A stretch of 64,000 bases of DNA from Terriglobus aquaticus (lineage in GTDB: Bacteria > Acidobacteriota > Terriglobia > Terriglobales > Acidobacteriaceae). Shown here in pieces: positions 36,421 through 45,694 of the stretch (positions are counted from its first letter, which is position 1; every line of letters begins with the position of its first letter). The translations under genes were made by a program, and so were the position numbers. The stretch covers positions 310,001-374,000 of the forward strand of contig NZ_JAGSYB010000001.1 in assembly GCF_025685415.1 (NCBI RefSeq). Direction: 5' to 3'. The notes under the pieces are model-generated. The model searched no databases. It was not told where the DNA came from and saw nothing but the letters and a program-made list of their open reading frames with translations.

Positions 36421-37683
36421 ATGGCACAGAACTTTATCGACGCCCCTTCCGAGCAGCAGCACGACCCGCGCACAACACCGGCCGATCCGGCTCCGCCGCA
36501 ACGCGGTACCGTGATCGCCGTCGCCGCGAGCTTCCTCCTGCTGGTGCTTGTCGGCATCGCCTTCCTTATTCCAAAGCTGCGCCATCGCGACGCTCTGGTC
36601 ACCGAGGCTCGCGAAACCATGGGTCCGCCAGAGGTCGATGTTGTGCGGGTGCAAACCGGCAGCGCGGAGTCCCGCCTGGAACTGCCCGGCACCGTGCAGG
36701 CCTTTGAGCAGACACCTATCTACGCACGCACCTCCGGCTATATCCGCAAGCGCTACGTGGATATCGGCGATCACGTTCGCGCCGGCCAGTTGCTGGCAAC
36801 CATCGAGGATCCGCAGACCGAGCAATCACTCCGTCAGGCCCAGGCATCCTTGCTTCAACTCAAGGCCCAACTGCTGCAGGCCCGCGCCAACGCGCACCTT
36901 ACTACGCTCAACAACCAGCGCTACGAGCAGCTTTATCAGCAGGGCGTCGTCTCCCGCGAATCCGCCGACCAGCAGGCCGCGCAGTCCGGTGCCAACGATG
37001 CCACCGTGCAAGCCGCCCAGGCCAACATCGCCGCCGGCGAGGCCAACGTCCGCTCGCTGCAGGAGCAGGCCGGCTTCTCCAAAGTCGTTGCACCCTTCAC
37101 TGGCACCATTCTCAGCCGCGGCATCGATAACGGCTCGCTCATCTCTGCCGGTTCCGCTACCTCCGTGACGCAGTTGTTCACCATCGGCCAGTCCGGCACG
37201 GTGCGCGTCTTTACCAACGTGCCGCAGGCTAGCGCCCCGGCCGTACTCACCGCGCGCACGGCGCAGGTGCAGTTCCGCGAGCTCCCTGGCCAGACCTTCA
37301 CGGGCACCATCGCCAGAACGTCGTCGTCCATCGATCCCAGCTCCCGCACCCTTCTTGCAGAAATCGACCTTCCCAATTCGGATGGCCGCATTCTTCCCGG
37401 CATGTTTGCGACCGTGCTCTTCAACACGCGCAGCACCACGCCGCCCCTGCTCATCCCGGCCAACGCGCTGCTGGTACGCTCCGCGGGGCCGCAGGCCTTT
37501 GTTGTCGATTCCAACCACATCGCGCATCTTCGGAACCTCACCCTGGGACGCGATTTTGGCGCATCCACAGAAGTTCTCAACGGCCTGCGTCCAGGCGATA
37601 TGGTCATCCTCTCGCCGGGCGACAATGTGACAGACGGCGCCAAGGTCGATCCGCACACGCCAGCGGCAGCCGCGGCCAGCTAA
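36421..37683 (+). CDS. RND efflux periplasmic adaptor (membrane fusion protein)
   Basis: The 420-aa adaptor has an N-terminal cytoplasmic stretch, one membrane helix (about 25-45), then the lipoyl/barrel segments EVDVVRVQTGSAESRLELPGTV and YARTSGYIRKRYVDIGDHVRAGQLLATI. A coiled-coil hairpin (about 135-200) rich in Gln and Ala follows, then FSKVVAPFTGTILSRGID and a C-terminal GLRPGDMVIL segment. It joins the RND pump to an outer-membrane channel and lies 71 nt downstream of the pump gene in the same operon. It lacks a lipobox. Confidence 0.92.
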   Translation: MAQNFIDAPSEQQHDPRTTPADPAPPQRGTVIAVAASFLLLVLVGIAFLIPKLRHRDALVTEARETMGPPEVDVVRVQTGSAESRLELPGTVQAFEQTPIYARTSGYIRKRYVDIGDHVRAGQLLATIEDPQTEQSLRQAQASLLQLKAQLLQARANAHLTTLNNQRYEQLYQQGVVSRESADQQAAQSGANDATVQAAQANIAAGEANVRSLQEQAGFSKVVAPFTGTILSRGIDNGSLISAGSATSVTQLFTIGQSGTVRVFTNVPQASAPAVLTARTAQVQFRELPGQTFTGTIARTSSSIDPSSRTLLAEIDLPNSDGRILPGMFATVLFNTRSTTPPLLIPANALLVRSAGPQAFVVDSNHIAHLRNLTLGRDFGASTEVLNGLRPGDMVILSPGDNVTDGAKVDPHTPAAAAAS

Positions 37684-37722
37684 CCCGCCCGGCGTACCAT
37701 CTTCCTCGGAGTCAAAGCGCGA

Positions 37723-38685
37723 GTGATGCAGGACAGCAACGAATCCGGAGACGTCGTCCGCCTGAGCGGACTGCGCAAGGTATATCGCGGGGCCAACGAA
37801 GTGGTCGCTCTGGATGGCATCGACCTCGTCGTCCCACAGGGCCGCATCTTTGGCTTGCTAGGGCCCAACGGTGCCGGCAAGACCACGACCATCTCCATTT
37901 GCACTACGCGCGCGCTACCTACCGCTGGAAATGCCCACATCGCGGGCGTCGACGTGGTGCGCAACGCCGCTGCGGCCCGCCGCTACATGGGCGTGGTGCC
38001 GCAGTACAACACTCTGGAACGCGCCTGCACCGTCGAGGAAAACATCTACTTTCACTGCCTCTACTTCGGCTTGGCCGCGGCCGACGCGAAGCAGCGCACG
38101 GCGCAATTGCTCGACCAGTTCCACCTCTCCGAGCGCGCCAAGGCCTACCCCAATCAGCTCTCCGGCGGCCTCGCCCAGCGCGTCCAGATCGCTCGTGCCA
38201 TCGCGCACCGCCCGCGCGTGCTCTTTCTTGACGAGCCCTCCGCAGGCCTCGATCCACAGAGCCGTCTCGCCATGTGGGAGGCGGTGCGCCGCCTGCACGA
38301 AGAGGGCATCACCGTCGTCCTAACTACGCACTACATGGAGGAGGCCGACGATCTTTGCGATCGGCTCGCCATTCTCGACCACGGTCGCATCCTGGTCCAG
38401 GACACGCCCGCCGCGCTGAAAGCCTCGCTTGGCGCGAGCACCGTCTATGAACTCGCCTTGCGCGAGGACGCCACTGCTCTACGCGAACAGCTTGGCAGCC
38501 TGCCGGGCGTCACCAGCGTGGAGCAAACGGCCACCGGCTTGCGCCTGCTCGGCACCGGGCAGGAAGGGCTGCTTCCGGAAGTGGTGCGCCGCGCCGGCAC
38601 CTTCGGGCTTCGCGACCTGCGCATCACAGAGCCCACGCTCGAAACCGTCTTCATCCGCCTCACCGGGCGCGAACTCCGCGAGTAG
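37723..38685 (+). CDS. ABC-2 type exporter ATPase (DrrA-like)
   Basis: The 320-aa ATPase has Walker A GPNGAGKT at 47-54, signature LSGGLAQRVQIARA, Walker B VLFLDEPSAGLDPQSR and switch LTTHYMEEADDL. It has the extended C-terminal domain of DrrA/NodI-type exporters. With the following permease it should form a drug, lipid or polysaccharide exporter. The gene starts 39 nt after the adaptor gene, so the RND and ABC systems are probably cotranscribed. The C-terminal region ends in a basic TGRELRE. Confidence 0.9.
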   Translation: MMQDSNESGDVVRLSGLRKVYRGANEVVALDGIDLVVPQGRIFGLLGPNGAGKTTTISICTTRALPTAGNAHIAGVDVVRNAAAARRYMGVVPQYNTLERACTVEENIYFHCLYFGLAAADAKQRTAQLLDQFHLSERAKAYPNQLSGGLAQRVQIARAIAHRPRVLFLDEPSAGLDPQSRLAMWEAVRRLHEEGITVVLTTHYMEEADDLCDRLAILDHGRILVQDTPAALKASLGASTVYELALREDATALREQLGSLPGVTSVEQTATGLRLLGTGQEGLLPEVVRRAGTFGLRDLRITEPTLETVFIRLTGRELRE

Positions 38686-38695
38686 AAAGGTCCGC

Positions 38696-39553
38696 ATGAG
38701 CACCGCCGCACCCACGCTTTCTGTACCCGTGTCCACCGGCAGCCAGTATGCCCGCGCTTTTGGGGGCATCCTGCTGCGCGACCTGCATGTGCTGCGCCGC
38801 GAGCTGGTTCCGTTCGTTATTCGCGTCTGCATGAATCCGCTGCTCTTCCTCTTCGTCTTCACCTACGTTCTGCCGCACATGAGCGGCGCGGCTGCCATGA
38901 ATCCGACTGCGCACATGGCCGAAGGAACGGGAGCAAACTTCTCCACGGTGCTCCTGCCCGGGCTCATGGCAGTGGGCATCATGTTCTCCGGCATAGCCGC
39001 GGTCGCGCTTCCTCTCGCGGTTGACTTTGGCTCCACGCGCGAAATCGACGACCGCGTCATGTGTCCTCTGCCGCACGCGTTTGTCGCCATTGAAAAGGTC
39101 GTCTTCTCGGCGATGCAATCTGTCGTCGCAGCCGCTATCGTCTTCCCGCTGGCGTACTACATCCCGTCCACGCCCGTGTCGGTCCACGTCACCAGTTGGC
39201 CTTACCTGATTGCGATCGTCATCTTGGCTTCGCTCACGGCGGGCGCGCTCGGCCTCGCCATCGGAACGGCGGTCAAGCCGCAGCAGATCGGCCTCATCTT
39301 CTCCGTGATTGTCATTCCGATCACGTTTCTCGGCTGCGTCTACTACCCGTGGGCCGCGCTGGTACACCTGCGCTGGCTGCAGTACCTGGTACTGATCAAC
39401 CCCATCGTCTACATGACCGAGGGTCTGCGCGCCTCGCTTACGCCTGCGCTGCCGCACATGAACCCGGCGGCGATCCTGGCCATGCTGTTGGTTTTCCTGG
39501 TGGGTCTCACCGCTGTGGGCGTGCGCGGCTTCCGTCGGCGGATCCTCAGCTAG
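38696..39553 (+). CDS. ABC-2 type exporter permease (DrrB-like)
   Basis: The 285-aa permease starts at ATG 38696, preceded by AGAAAGG (38684-38690); an in-frame start at 38429 would run through the ATPase gene in another frame. Six hydrophobic segments are visible, including PLLFLFVFTYVLPHM, LLPGLMAVGIMFSGIAAVALPLAVDF, IVILASLTAGALGLAIGTAV and IFSVIVIPITFLGCVYYPW. The ABC2 family motif region around GCVYYPW-A-L fits. Its TAG stop shares a CTAG with the stop of the convergent histidine kinase gene. Confidence 0.88.
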   Translation: MSTAAPTLSVPVSTGSQYARAFGGILLRDLHVLRRELVPFVIRVCMNPLLFLFVFTYVLPHMSGAAAMNPTAHMAEGTGANFSTVLLPGLMAVGIMFSGIAAVALPLAVDFGSTREIDDRVMCPLPHAFVAIEKVVFSAMQSVVAAAIVFPLAYYIPSTPVSVHVTSWPYLIAIVILASLTAGALGLAIGTAVKPQQIGLIFSVIVIPITFLGCVYYPWAALVHLRWLQYLVLINPIVYMTEGLRASLTPALPHMNPAAILAMLLVFLVGLTAVGVRGFRRRILS

Positions 39554-41478
39554 GCCGAGGCGCCTGCTTCACGAGGCGTGGCCTCTCCCGGGCGCGGCAT
39601 GCGCAAGATCACCGGCCCGCGCGGAACTCCGCCGTTGGGAAAGAACAGGCGAAACACCGTTCCGGTCGGCCGCTGCTGCACCAGTGCGATGGTCGTAGGC
39701 GCGACCGCAGCCCGGCTGCGTACCTGGATGGTGCCGCGATGCTTGCCCACGATCTCCGTGCTCACCCACAGTCCCAGTCCCGTCCCCGTCGCCTCTTTGG
39801 TCGTAAAGAACGGCTCGAAGATCCGTTTCCGGACCGCCTCCGTCATTCCCGTACCCGTGTCTGCGACGGTGATCCAAATCCCACCCTCGTCGCCTCGCGT
39901 TCCCCGCCGCACCCTCAGGTGCAGCGTGCCGCCGTGGGGCATCGCGTCCGCTGCATTGCCCACCAGGTTAGCCAGCAGTTGCCGCAGCTCGCCCGTATAC
40001 CCAAACACGACCACGTCTTCGGCGATGCGCTTGCGCACCTGAATACCCGCCGCGTGCAGTTTGCCCTGGTGCAGCACCAGCACCGATTTCAGCACGTCGG
40101 CGACGTGCGTGTCAGAGGGCAGGCTCGACTGCCGGTAGAAGCGTAGCGTCTGCTGTGTAATCTCCGACACCCGGCTCAGCTCCTGCTGGGCCATCGCCAC
40201 GTAGCTCTGCGAGTCCGGTGCCAACGTCTCATCCAGCGACAGCAGATACAGCAGGTTGGTGACGCTTTCCAATGGATTGTTGATCTCGTGGGCGATGGAG
40301 GCCGCCAGCCGTCCCGCCGCCGCCAGCTTCTCCGACCGTCGCAGCGCCTCTTCTGAAAGTAGGCGCTCCGTCACCTCGGTGACGATCACCCCAACCCACT
40401 GCACACCACCGTCGCGGTTGCTAATGGGATAGAACGTGTCGCGCCACGCGCGCTGCTCGCCAGGCCGCCCCGGCATTTCGCCCTTGATCTCACGATCGTG
40501 AACCGCTTCGCCTGTGCGGAAGACGTGATCGATCCAATGTTCCTTTTGCTCCGCGACGCTCAGCGAAGCCCCCGGTGGCATCAGGTCGCGGAGCCTTTTT
40601 CCACTGTGGGCCGCAACAGGCACGCCGTGCGTCTCTGCCAGGGTCTGGTTCACGCGCACGTACCGCATCTCGCGGTCAAAGAAGGCAAAACCTACTGGCG
40701 CTACGCTCAGCATCGAGTCCAGCAGCGCAAGCGTGTCCTGCGTGCTTCGGCGCTGCTGCTCCACCTCGCCCACCATCGCGTTCACGCCTTCGGTCAGCTC
40801 CGCAGTTTCACCCTCCCCGTGCACGGGCAAGGGAAACGCGGACAGATCAAGCGGGTTCGCTACGACACCCAGCGAAGCTCGCCGCAGCCGCCGTAGCGGC
40901 CGGGCTATGTCCGTCGACAGCGCCCAGATCAGCAGCAGGTTCCCCACCAGCGCGCATACCGCGTACAACCCTGCATACTTCAGCACTGCGCGGGGCGCGC
41001 GGTTGGAGGTGTAGACGTCCGGGTATGTCCAGATGATGCCGCGAACGTCACCGCGCACAAACGGCAGCACCGCAACCATGTGGCCGCCTTCCAGCGACAG
41101 CACCCGGTACCCCGGGTGAACCTTCAGGTCAAACAGCAGACCACGCTCTTCCGGCGATAAGTCGCTAGGCAGGGAGGGGTTACTCACCCGCAGCGTATTC
41201 CCGTTCTCGTCCGTGAGTCTGGCGCCGCGCAGCACCGTGGTAATCGCAACACTCCGGAACACGGAATCCAGTTGCCCGGCGTCGTGGTCCTCCATCGCCT
41301 CTCCGGCGAGCGACGCCAGCACGCCGGCCTGGCTCCGCAGCCGATCCGCGCTTCGCTGATCGTTCAGGGCCAGCTCCCGGCGCACGCCAAACAACAGGAA
41401 GCACGCAAACACCACCACCTGCGTCACAAGGGTGCCCGCGATAAACCGGCCCAGAATGGATCGCGGCATCACTCCCAT
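39550..41478 (-). CDS. orphan sensor histidine kinase with PAS domain
   Basis: The 642-aa membrane kinase has a first helix (about 10-32), an extracytoplasmic sensor domain (33-167), a second helix (168-187), a HAMP-like linker, and a PAS domain (about 250-370, with FAFFDREMRYVRVNQTLAE). The HisKA domain has H397 in SIAHEINNP, and the ATPase domain has NLVGNAADAM and VADTGTGM with a GTGLGLW loop. The 41478 ATG has GGAG 8 nt upstream. No response regulator is adjacent. It may sense envelope stress or efflux substrates, inferred only from the convergent efflux genes. Confidence 0.9.
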   Translation of the reverse strand: MGVMPRSILGRFIAGTLVTQVVVFACFLLFGVRRELALNDQRSADRLRSQAGVLASLAGEAMEDHDAGQLDSVFRSVAITTVLRGARLTDENGNTLRVSNPSLPSDLSPEERGLLFDLKVHPGYRVLSLEGGHMVAVLPFVRGDVRGIIWTYPDVYTSNRAPRAVLKYAGLYAVCALVGNLLLIWALSTDIARPLRRLRRASLGVVANPLDLSAFPLPVHGEGETAELTEGVNAMVGEVEQQRRSTQDTLALLDSMLSVAPVGFAFFDREMRYVRVNQTLAETHGVPVAAHSGKRLRDLMPPGASLSVAEQKEHWIDHVFRTGEAVHDREIKGEMPGRPGEQRAWRDTFYPISNRDGGVQWVGVIVTEVTERLLSEEALRRSEKLAAAGRLAASIAHEINNPLESVTNLLYLLSLDETLAPDSQSYVAMAQQELSRVSEITQQTLRFYRQSSLPSDTHVADVLKSVLVLHQGKLHAAGIQVRKRIAEDVVVFGYTGELRQLLANLVGNAADAMPHGGTLHLRVRRGTRGDEGGIWITVADTGTGMTEAVRKRIFEPFFTTKEATGTGLGLWVSTEIVGKHRGTIQVRSRAAVAPTTIALVQQRPTGTVFRLFFPNGGVPRGPVILRMPRPGEATPREAGASA

Positions 41479-41536
41479 GCCGTACGCTCCACCAACCCGG
41501 TAGGGCCTCGCTTACGGCCCTGTTTGGCCGGCCGCA

Positions 41537-42541
41537 TCAGGCAGCCATTCCTGCCGGTATTTTGGCCGAGAGATCCCGTGCGATCAGCGCTCCGTGAAAG
41601 CGCCCGTTCTCAATGAAGATCTCGTTTGTTCGCTCGCCCGCCACAATCACGCCAGCAAGATAAATGCCTCGAACGTTGGACTCCAACGTCTCAGGATTCA
41701 CCATCGGGCAGCGACCGTTGTCGGGGTCCAGGGTCACACCCATGCGTTCGATGAATCCAAAGTCAGGGTGGTACCCCGTCAGCGCAAAGACGAAGTCGTT
41801 CGGCACCGTCAGCGTTCCTTCCGGTGTCTGCAGCGTCACTTCATCCTCTCGGATCGACTGCACCGTGGAGTTGAAGTGGGCCCGGATCTCGCCGTTTTTG
41901 ATCCGGTTCTGGATGTCTGGCAGGATCCAGTACTTCACGTGGCGATGCATCTGCGGCCCCCGGTGCACCAGAGTCACCTTGGCGCCGTGCCTCCACAGGT
42001 CCAGCGCGGCAATCGCGGCAGAGTTCTTTCCGCCCACGACCAGCACCTCCAACCCGAAAAACGGGTGCGGCTCATTGTAGTAGTGGTGCACCTTCGACAG
42101 GTCCTCGCCCGGCACATCTAGGTAGTTCGGCAGGTCGTAGTACCCGGTTGAGACGATCAATTTGCGTGCGCTCAGATCACTCTTCCGGCCGAACCGATCC
42201 GTCACATGAACCCGGAAATCGCCGTCGCTGCCGCTCACGCCATCCACCCGGTGATACTGCCTCACGTCCAGCCGGTAGTGCTCTGCCACTTTCCGGTAGT
42301 ACTCCAACGCCTCGCTGCGGGTCGGCTTCTGATTCGGACTGGAGAAGGGCATGTTTCCGATCTCGAGGAGTTCGGGCGTCGTGAAGAATGTCATGTGGGC
42401 CGGGTAGTGGAACAGGGAATTGCACAAGCAGCCCTTATCTACCAGCACCACCCGTAACCCCGCATTCTGCGCGTCAATGGCGCATGCCAGCCCGGTGGGC
42501 CCCGCGCCGATCACCACAACGTCGAAAACACTTTCGGCCAT
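41537..42541 (-). CDS. YpdA-type bacillithiol disulfide reductase
   Basis: The 334-aa FAD/NAD(P)H flavoprotein starts with DVVVIGAGPTGLACAIDA. Family marks are GCLCNSLFHYPAHMTFFTTPELLEIG, LIVSTGYYDLPNYLDVPGEDLSKVHHYY and the second dinucleotide fold VLVVGGKNSAAIAALDL. It lacks the CxxC of thioredoxin reductases, but the cysteines of GCLC near residue 45 are present as in YpdA. Such enzymes reduce oxidised bacillithiol, a thiol used by Firmicutes and some Acidobacteriota. ATG 42541 is chosen because it gives the family N-terminus; ATG 42559 is upstream. Confidence 0.88.
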   Translation of the reverse strand: MAESVFDVVVIGAGPTGLACAIDAQNAGLRVVLVDKGCLCNSLFHYPAHMTFFTTPELLEIGNMPFSSPNQKPTRSEALEYYRKVAEHYRLDVRQYHRVDGVSGSDGDFRVHVTDRFGRKSDLSARKLIVSTGYYDLPNYLDVPGEDLSKVHHYYNEPHPFFGLEVLVVGGKNSAAIAALDLWRHGAKVTLVHRGPQMHRHVKYWILPDIQNRIKNGEIRAHFNSTVQSIREDEVTLQTPEGTLTVPNDFVFALTGYHPDFGFIERMGVTLDPDNGRCPMVNPETLESNVRGIYLAGVIVAGERTNEIFIENGRFHGALIARDLSAKIPAGMAA

Positions 42542-42681
42542 TCCTTCATTCCACCACACCCAGCCGCGCTCTTTCGGCGTTTCAGCTCACCAATGTGCGC
42601 CGTCTGCGGCTCACTGCATCCTGATTGCAGTGCATCGTTCGGCGGGCGATGGCATCTTGTTCAGGCGAGAGGTCTTTGGAA

Positions 42682-43290
42682 ATGCCTGATCTGGAACACG
42701 TGAAGCACGCCGTGACGCACCTGCCCGTCGAACGCACCATCCTGCATCGCTGGAGTCCACGCGCCTTCTCAGACAAGCCCGTCTCCGATCAAGACCTGCA
42801 GACCATCTTCACCGCAGGCGCATGGGCCGCGTCATCCCAGAACGAGCAGCCATGGCGCTTTCTGTTGGGGCGCAAGGGCGACCCCACCTACGAGAAGATC
42901 TTCAACTCCCTGGTTCCTGGCAACCAGCTTTGGGCCGGATCGGCGCCGGTTCTTTTCGCTGCATTTGCCAAGAAGACCTTCACCAAGGGCGGAGCTCCAA
43001 ACCGCACGGCGCTTCATGACGTAGGCGCGGCCTGCCAGAACATGGCGCTTGAGGCTACGGCCCTCGGTCTGCACATACACGGCATGGGTGGTTTCGACCC
43101 GGTCACCCTCACCGCTTACTTCGCGGTCCCAGCCGACTTCGAGCCCGCAGCCTGCTGGGCTCTGGGCTACCTGGGCGATCCCGCAAACCTGCCCGACAAA
43201 TACCAGGGTCTGGAGCAGGCTCCGCGTGAGCGGCGCCCCCTTTCCGATGTGGTCTTCGCGGAGCATTGGGAAGCGGCCGCAACACTCTAA
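42682..43290 (+). CDS. nitroreductase family protein
   Basis: The 202-aa FMN-dependent oxidoreductase starts at ATG 42682, with GAGAGG about 9 nt upstream; an in-frame ATG at 42625 adds an improbable leader. The N-terminal motif RWSPRAFSDKPVSDQDLQTIF holds the FMN phosphate residues, followed by AASSQNEQPWRFLLG and, later, GLHIHGMGGFDP. It probably reduces nitro, quinone or flavin substrates with NAD(P)H. Divergent from the YpdA-like gene, with 140 nt between their starts, so they may share redox regulation. Confidence 0.88.
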   Translation: MPDLEHVKHAVTHLPVERTILHRWSPRAFSDKPVSDQDLQTIFTAGAWAASSQNEQPWRFLLGRKGDPTYEKIFNSLVPGNQLWAGSAPVLFAAFAKKTFTKGGAPNRTALHDVGAACQNMALEATALGLHIHGMGGFDPVTLTAYFAVPADFEPAACWALGYLGDPANLPDKYQGLEQAPRERRPLSDVVFAEHWEAAATL

Positions 43291-43314
43291 CCGCGTGTGC
43301 TTTAGCATCGGCCC

Positions 43315-43632
43315 ATGCGGATTGTGCGCATTCTTCTGCTCGTGCTCCTGGCCTTCAGCGCCCTGTTCTTCGGGGCGCTGATCCGCTCGCGAACGTGGGG
43401 CAAGCGCTTTGTGGCGCTCCACCCCGGTGACACCCGGGCCACCGTTCTGCAGCGTGCCGGCCAGCCCTCGCGGACCATGCAGTGCGCCGCGCTGCCGGAA
43501 CCGCCGGACGGCTGCCAGACGGTGCTCGTCTACTCCGGCCCGCTCTCCACGATCATCCCGGAGTTCTGGCTGACGCCGCTGGACGCGAACGACCGGGTCC
43601 TCCGCGTGCTGCACACCACGCGCGCCGATTGA
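43315..43632 (+). CDS. small membrane-anchored BamE/SmpA-like protein
   Basis: The 105-aa protein has an N-terminal membrane helix or uncleaved signal (about 4-23). A compact domain follows with the motif LHPGDTRATVLQRAGQPSRT, which resembles the helix of SmpA/BamE-type folds (Gxxxx-V-xxx-GxP). Two Cys (C57, C67) could pair after export. BamE proper is a lipoprotein, and this one has no lipobox. It lies 25 nt after the nitroreductase, so cotranscription is possible. Function unknown. Confidence 0.6.
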   Translation: MRIVRILLLVLLAFSALFFGALIRSRTWGKRFVALHPGDTRATVLQRAGQPSRTMQCAALPEPPDGCQTVLVYSGPLSTIIPEFWLTPLDANDRVLRVLHTTRAD

Positions 43633-43651
43633 CGCGCCGCCGGGTCCGTAC

Positions 43652-45196
43652 CTAAGCGAAGATCGGCACGCCCGCCAGGCTGCCTTGTGCAATGCGCTGG
43701 GACCACTCCGCCGGACCGGTGGTATGTACGCTTGTCCCGTCCGCACTCACGGCTACGGTCACCGGCATGTCTTCCACGGTGAACTCGTAAATGGCCTCCA
43801 TGCCCAGATCCTCAAACGCTAAAACCCGCGACGCCTTGATCGCTTTCGACACCAGGTAAGCCGCTCCACCCACGGCCATCAGGTACACGGCACCGTTGTC
43901 GCGAATGGCTTCGATGGCCGCCTCGCCGCGCTCGCTCTTGCCCACCATACCCAGCAGGCCAGTGCGCTCCAGCATCAGCCGCGTGAACTTATCCATGCGC
44001 GTGGCAGTCGTAGGACCGGCCGGCCCAACGACCTCGTCGCGTACCGGGTCCACCGGCCCAACGTAGTAGATAAAGCGATTGCGGAAGTCCACCGGCAGCG
44101 CCTCGCCGCGCGCCAGCATGTCGGCCATGCGCTTGTGCGCCGCGTCGCGCCCGGTCAGCAGCTTTCCGCTCAGCAACACCACTTCGCCTGCTTTCCAGGT
44201 CGCAACCTCTCCCCGCGTTACCGAATCCAGGTTCACGCGCCGGGCGTTCGTGGGGTTATAGGTCAGCTCCGGCCAGTCACTCAGCGATGGCGGATCCAGC
44301 TTCGCCGGACCCGATCCGTTCAGCACAAAATGAGCATGCCGCGTCGCCGCGCAGTTTGGGATCATCGCCACCGGCAGATTGGCCGCGTGGGTCGGCGCGT
44401 CCAGAATCTTCACATCCAGCACGGTCGTCAGGCCACCCAGCCCCTGCGCACCAATGCCCAGCGCATTCACCTTGCGATAGAGCTCAATGCGCAGCTCCTC
44501 GGTCTTGTTTTGAGGCCCGCGCGCGATCAGTTCCTGCATGTCGATCGGGTCCATGAGCGCCTGCTTGGCCAGCAACATCGCCTTCTCGGCCGTGCCGCCG
44601 ATGCCGATCCCAAGCATGCCCGGCGGACACCACCCCGCACCCATCTGCGGCACCATCTTCAGCACCCAATCGAGGATGGAGTCCGACGGGTTTAGCATGG
44701 CGAACTTGGACTTGGCCTCGCTGCCGCCACCCTTCGCCGCAACCGTCACCTCAACCTCGTCGCCCGGAACCAAGTCCACGACGACAACACTGGGCGTGTT
44801 GTCTTTTGTGTTCTTGCGGCTGAAAGCCGGGTCGGCCAGCACACTCGCCCGCAGTGTATTGTCCGGGTCGTTGTACGCCCGGCGAACGCCCTCGTCGCAC
44901 ATCTGCTGCAGGCTCATCTGCGTGATCGCACCGCTCGCATCCACAAAGCGCACGCCCATGCCCACCTTCAGAAATACCGTCACGATGCCGGTGTCCTGAC
45001 AGATGGGCCGGTGTCCCTCGGCGCACATGCGGCTGTTAATCAGGATTTGCGCCATCGCATCCCGAGCCGCTTCCGACTGCTCCAACTCGTGCGCCCGGCT
45101 CAAACTCCGGATGTAATCGGTCGGGTGATAGTAGCTGATGAATTGCAGTGCGTCCGCAACGCTGGTGATGAAGTCGTTTTCCTGAATCTGCGCCAT
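43652..45196 (-). CDS. fumarate hydratase, class I
   Basis: The 514-aa iron-sulfur enzyme interconverts fumarate and malate. The alpha-type half (about 1-290) has CQDTGIVTVFLKVG and GIGIGGTAEKAML with later Cys residues for a [4Fe-4S] cluster. The beta-type half (about 300-510) has LLTGRDAAHKRMADML, FIYYVGPVDPVRDEVVGPAGPTTATRMDKF and the closing EAIYEFTVEDMPVTV. Fused class I fumarases are usually about 500-550 aa. A class II enzyme may exist elsewhere; this one is oxygen-sensitive in studied species. Confidence 0.92.
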   Translation of the reverse strand: MAQIQENDFITSVADALQFISYYHPTDYIRSLSRAHELEQSEAARDAMAQILINSRMCAEGHRPICQDTGIVTVFLKVGMGVRFVDASGAITQMSLQQMCDEGVRRAYNDPDNTLRASVLADPAFSRKNTKDNTPSVVVVDLVPGDEVEVTVAAKGGGSEAKSKFAMLNPSDSILDWVLKMVPQMGAGWCPPGMLGIGIGGTAEKAMLLAKQALMDPIDMQELIARGPQNKTEELRIELYRKVNALGIGAQGLGGLTTVLDVKILDAPTHAANLPVAMIPNCAATRHAHFVLNGSGPAKLDPPSLSDWPELTYNPTNARRVNLDSVTRGEVATWKAGEVVLLSGKLLTGRDAAHKRMADMLARGEALPVDFRNRFIYYVGPVDPVRDEVVGPAGPTTATRMDKFTRLMLERTGLLGMVGKSERGEAAIEAIRDNGAVYLMAVGGAAYLVSKAIKASRVLAFEDLGMEAIYEFTVEDMPVTVAVSADGTSVHTTGPAEWSQRIAQGSLAGVPIFA

Positions 45197-45223
45197 GTGT
45201 GCCTAAGCGCTATTGTAGAAGCC

Positions 45224-45637
45224 CTACCGGACCTGGGCGCCGATCTGCTGCAGCATGCCGAGCTGATCGGAGCTGCCCCATCTTTCGACCATCTTTCCAC
45301 CCTCAAATCGTGAGATTTGCATCCCGCGGAAGCGCACGCTTTTGCCCGTGGCCGGGATGCCCATCAGCGGACCCTGGTGCGTGCCCGTGAAGGTGTAGGC
45401 GAAGGCTATGGTATCCCCGTCCTGCACCAGGGTTTCGAGCCCCACGGCCATGTCGGGGAACGCGTCTCGCATTTCCGTGAAAAGGGCGCGATAGCCGTCC
45501 GGTCCGGGTACCTGCCCTGGGCCGGGATCGTGCTCCACGCAATCGGACGCAACCACATCGTTGAAGAGCTGGTATTCACCGGTGTTCACCGCTCTGGCGA
45601 ACGTTTCCAATGCTGCCGCACTCGCTTCCTTGCTCAT
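45224..45637 (-). CDS. SnoaL-like ester cyclase family protein
   Basis: The 137-aa NTF2-fold protein has the family pattern: ETFARAVNTGEYQLFNDVVASDCVEH, then GYRALFTEMRDAFPDMAVGLETLVQDGDTIAFAYTFTGTHQGPLMGIPATGK and a closing WGSSDQLGMLQQIG. The start has GGAGG 4-5 nt upstream. Such proteins act on varied small molecules, or may only bind ligands; the substrate cannot be inferred. It lies upstream of the fumarase gene (27 nt) and could be cotranscribed with it. Confidence 0.8.
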   Translation of the reverse strand: MSKEASAAALETFARAVNTGEYQLFNDVVASDCVEHDPGPGQVPGPDGYRALFTEMRDAFPDMAVGLETLVQDGDTIAFAYTFTGTHQGPLMGIPATGKSVRFRGMQISRFEGGKMVERWGSSDQLGMLQQIGAQVR

Positions 45638-45666
45638 TGTGCCTCCTGTGTTGGAACGTCTTCGCC

Positions 45667-45694
45667 CATCTTGCCTGACTTGGCCATCTTGCCA
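45667..45694. repeat. direct repeat CCATCTTGCC
   Basis: The 10-mer CCATCTTGCC occurs at 45666-45675 and again at 45684-45693, each followed by (T/A)GAC, with an 18-nt period. It lies upstream of the SnoaL-like gene start and downstream of the inositol-phosphate synthase. It could be a tandem operator; there are only two copies. Confidence 0.35.

Noticed and set aside
41502-41525. Terminator between the kinase and YpdA-like genes
   Set aside because: The 6-bp stem with an 8-nt loop has a weak GTTT tail on the plus strand, where no gene ends; on the minus strand, where the YpdA-like gene ends, no T tail follows.
45666-45694. CRISPR-like repeat
   Set aside because: Only two copies of a 10-mer exist, too short and too close to be a CRISPR array; no cas genes were seen.
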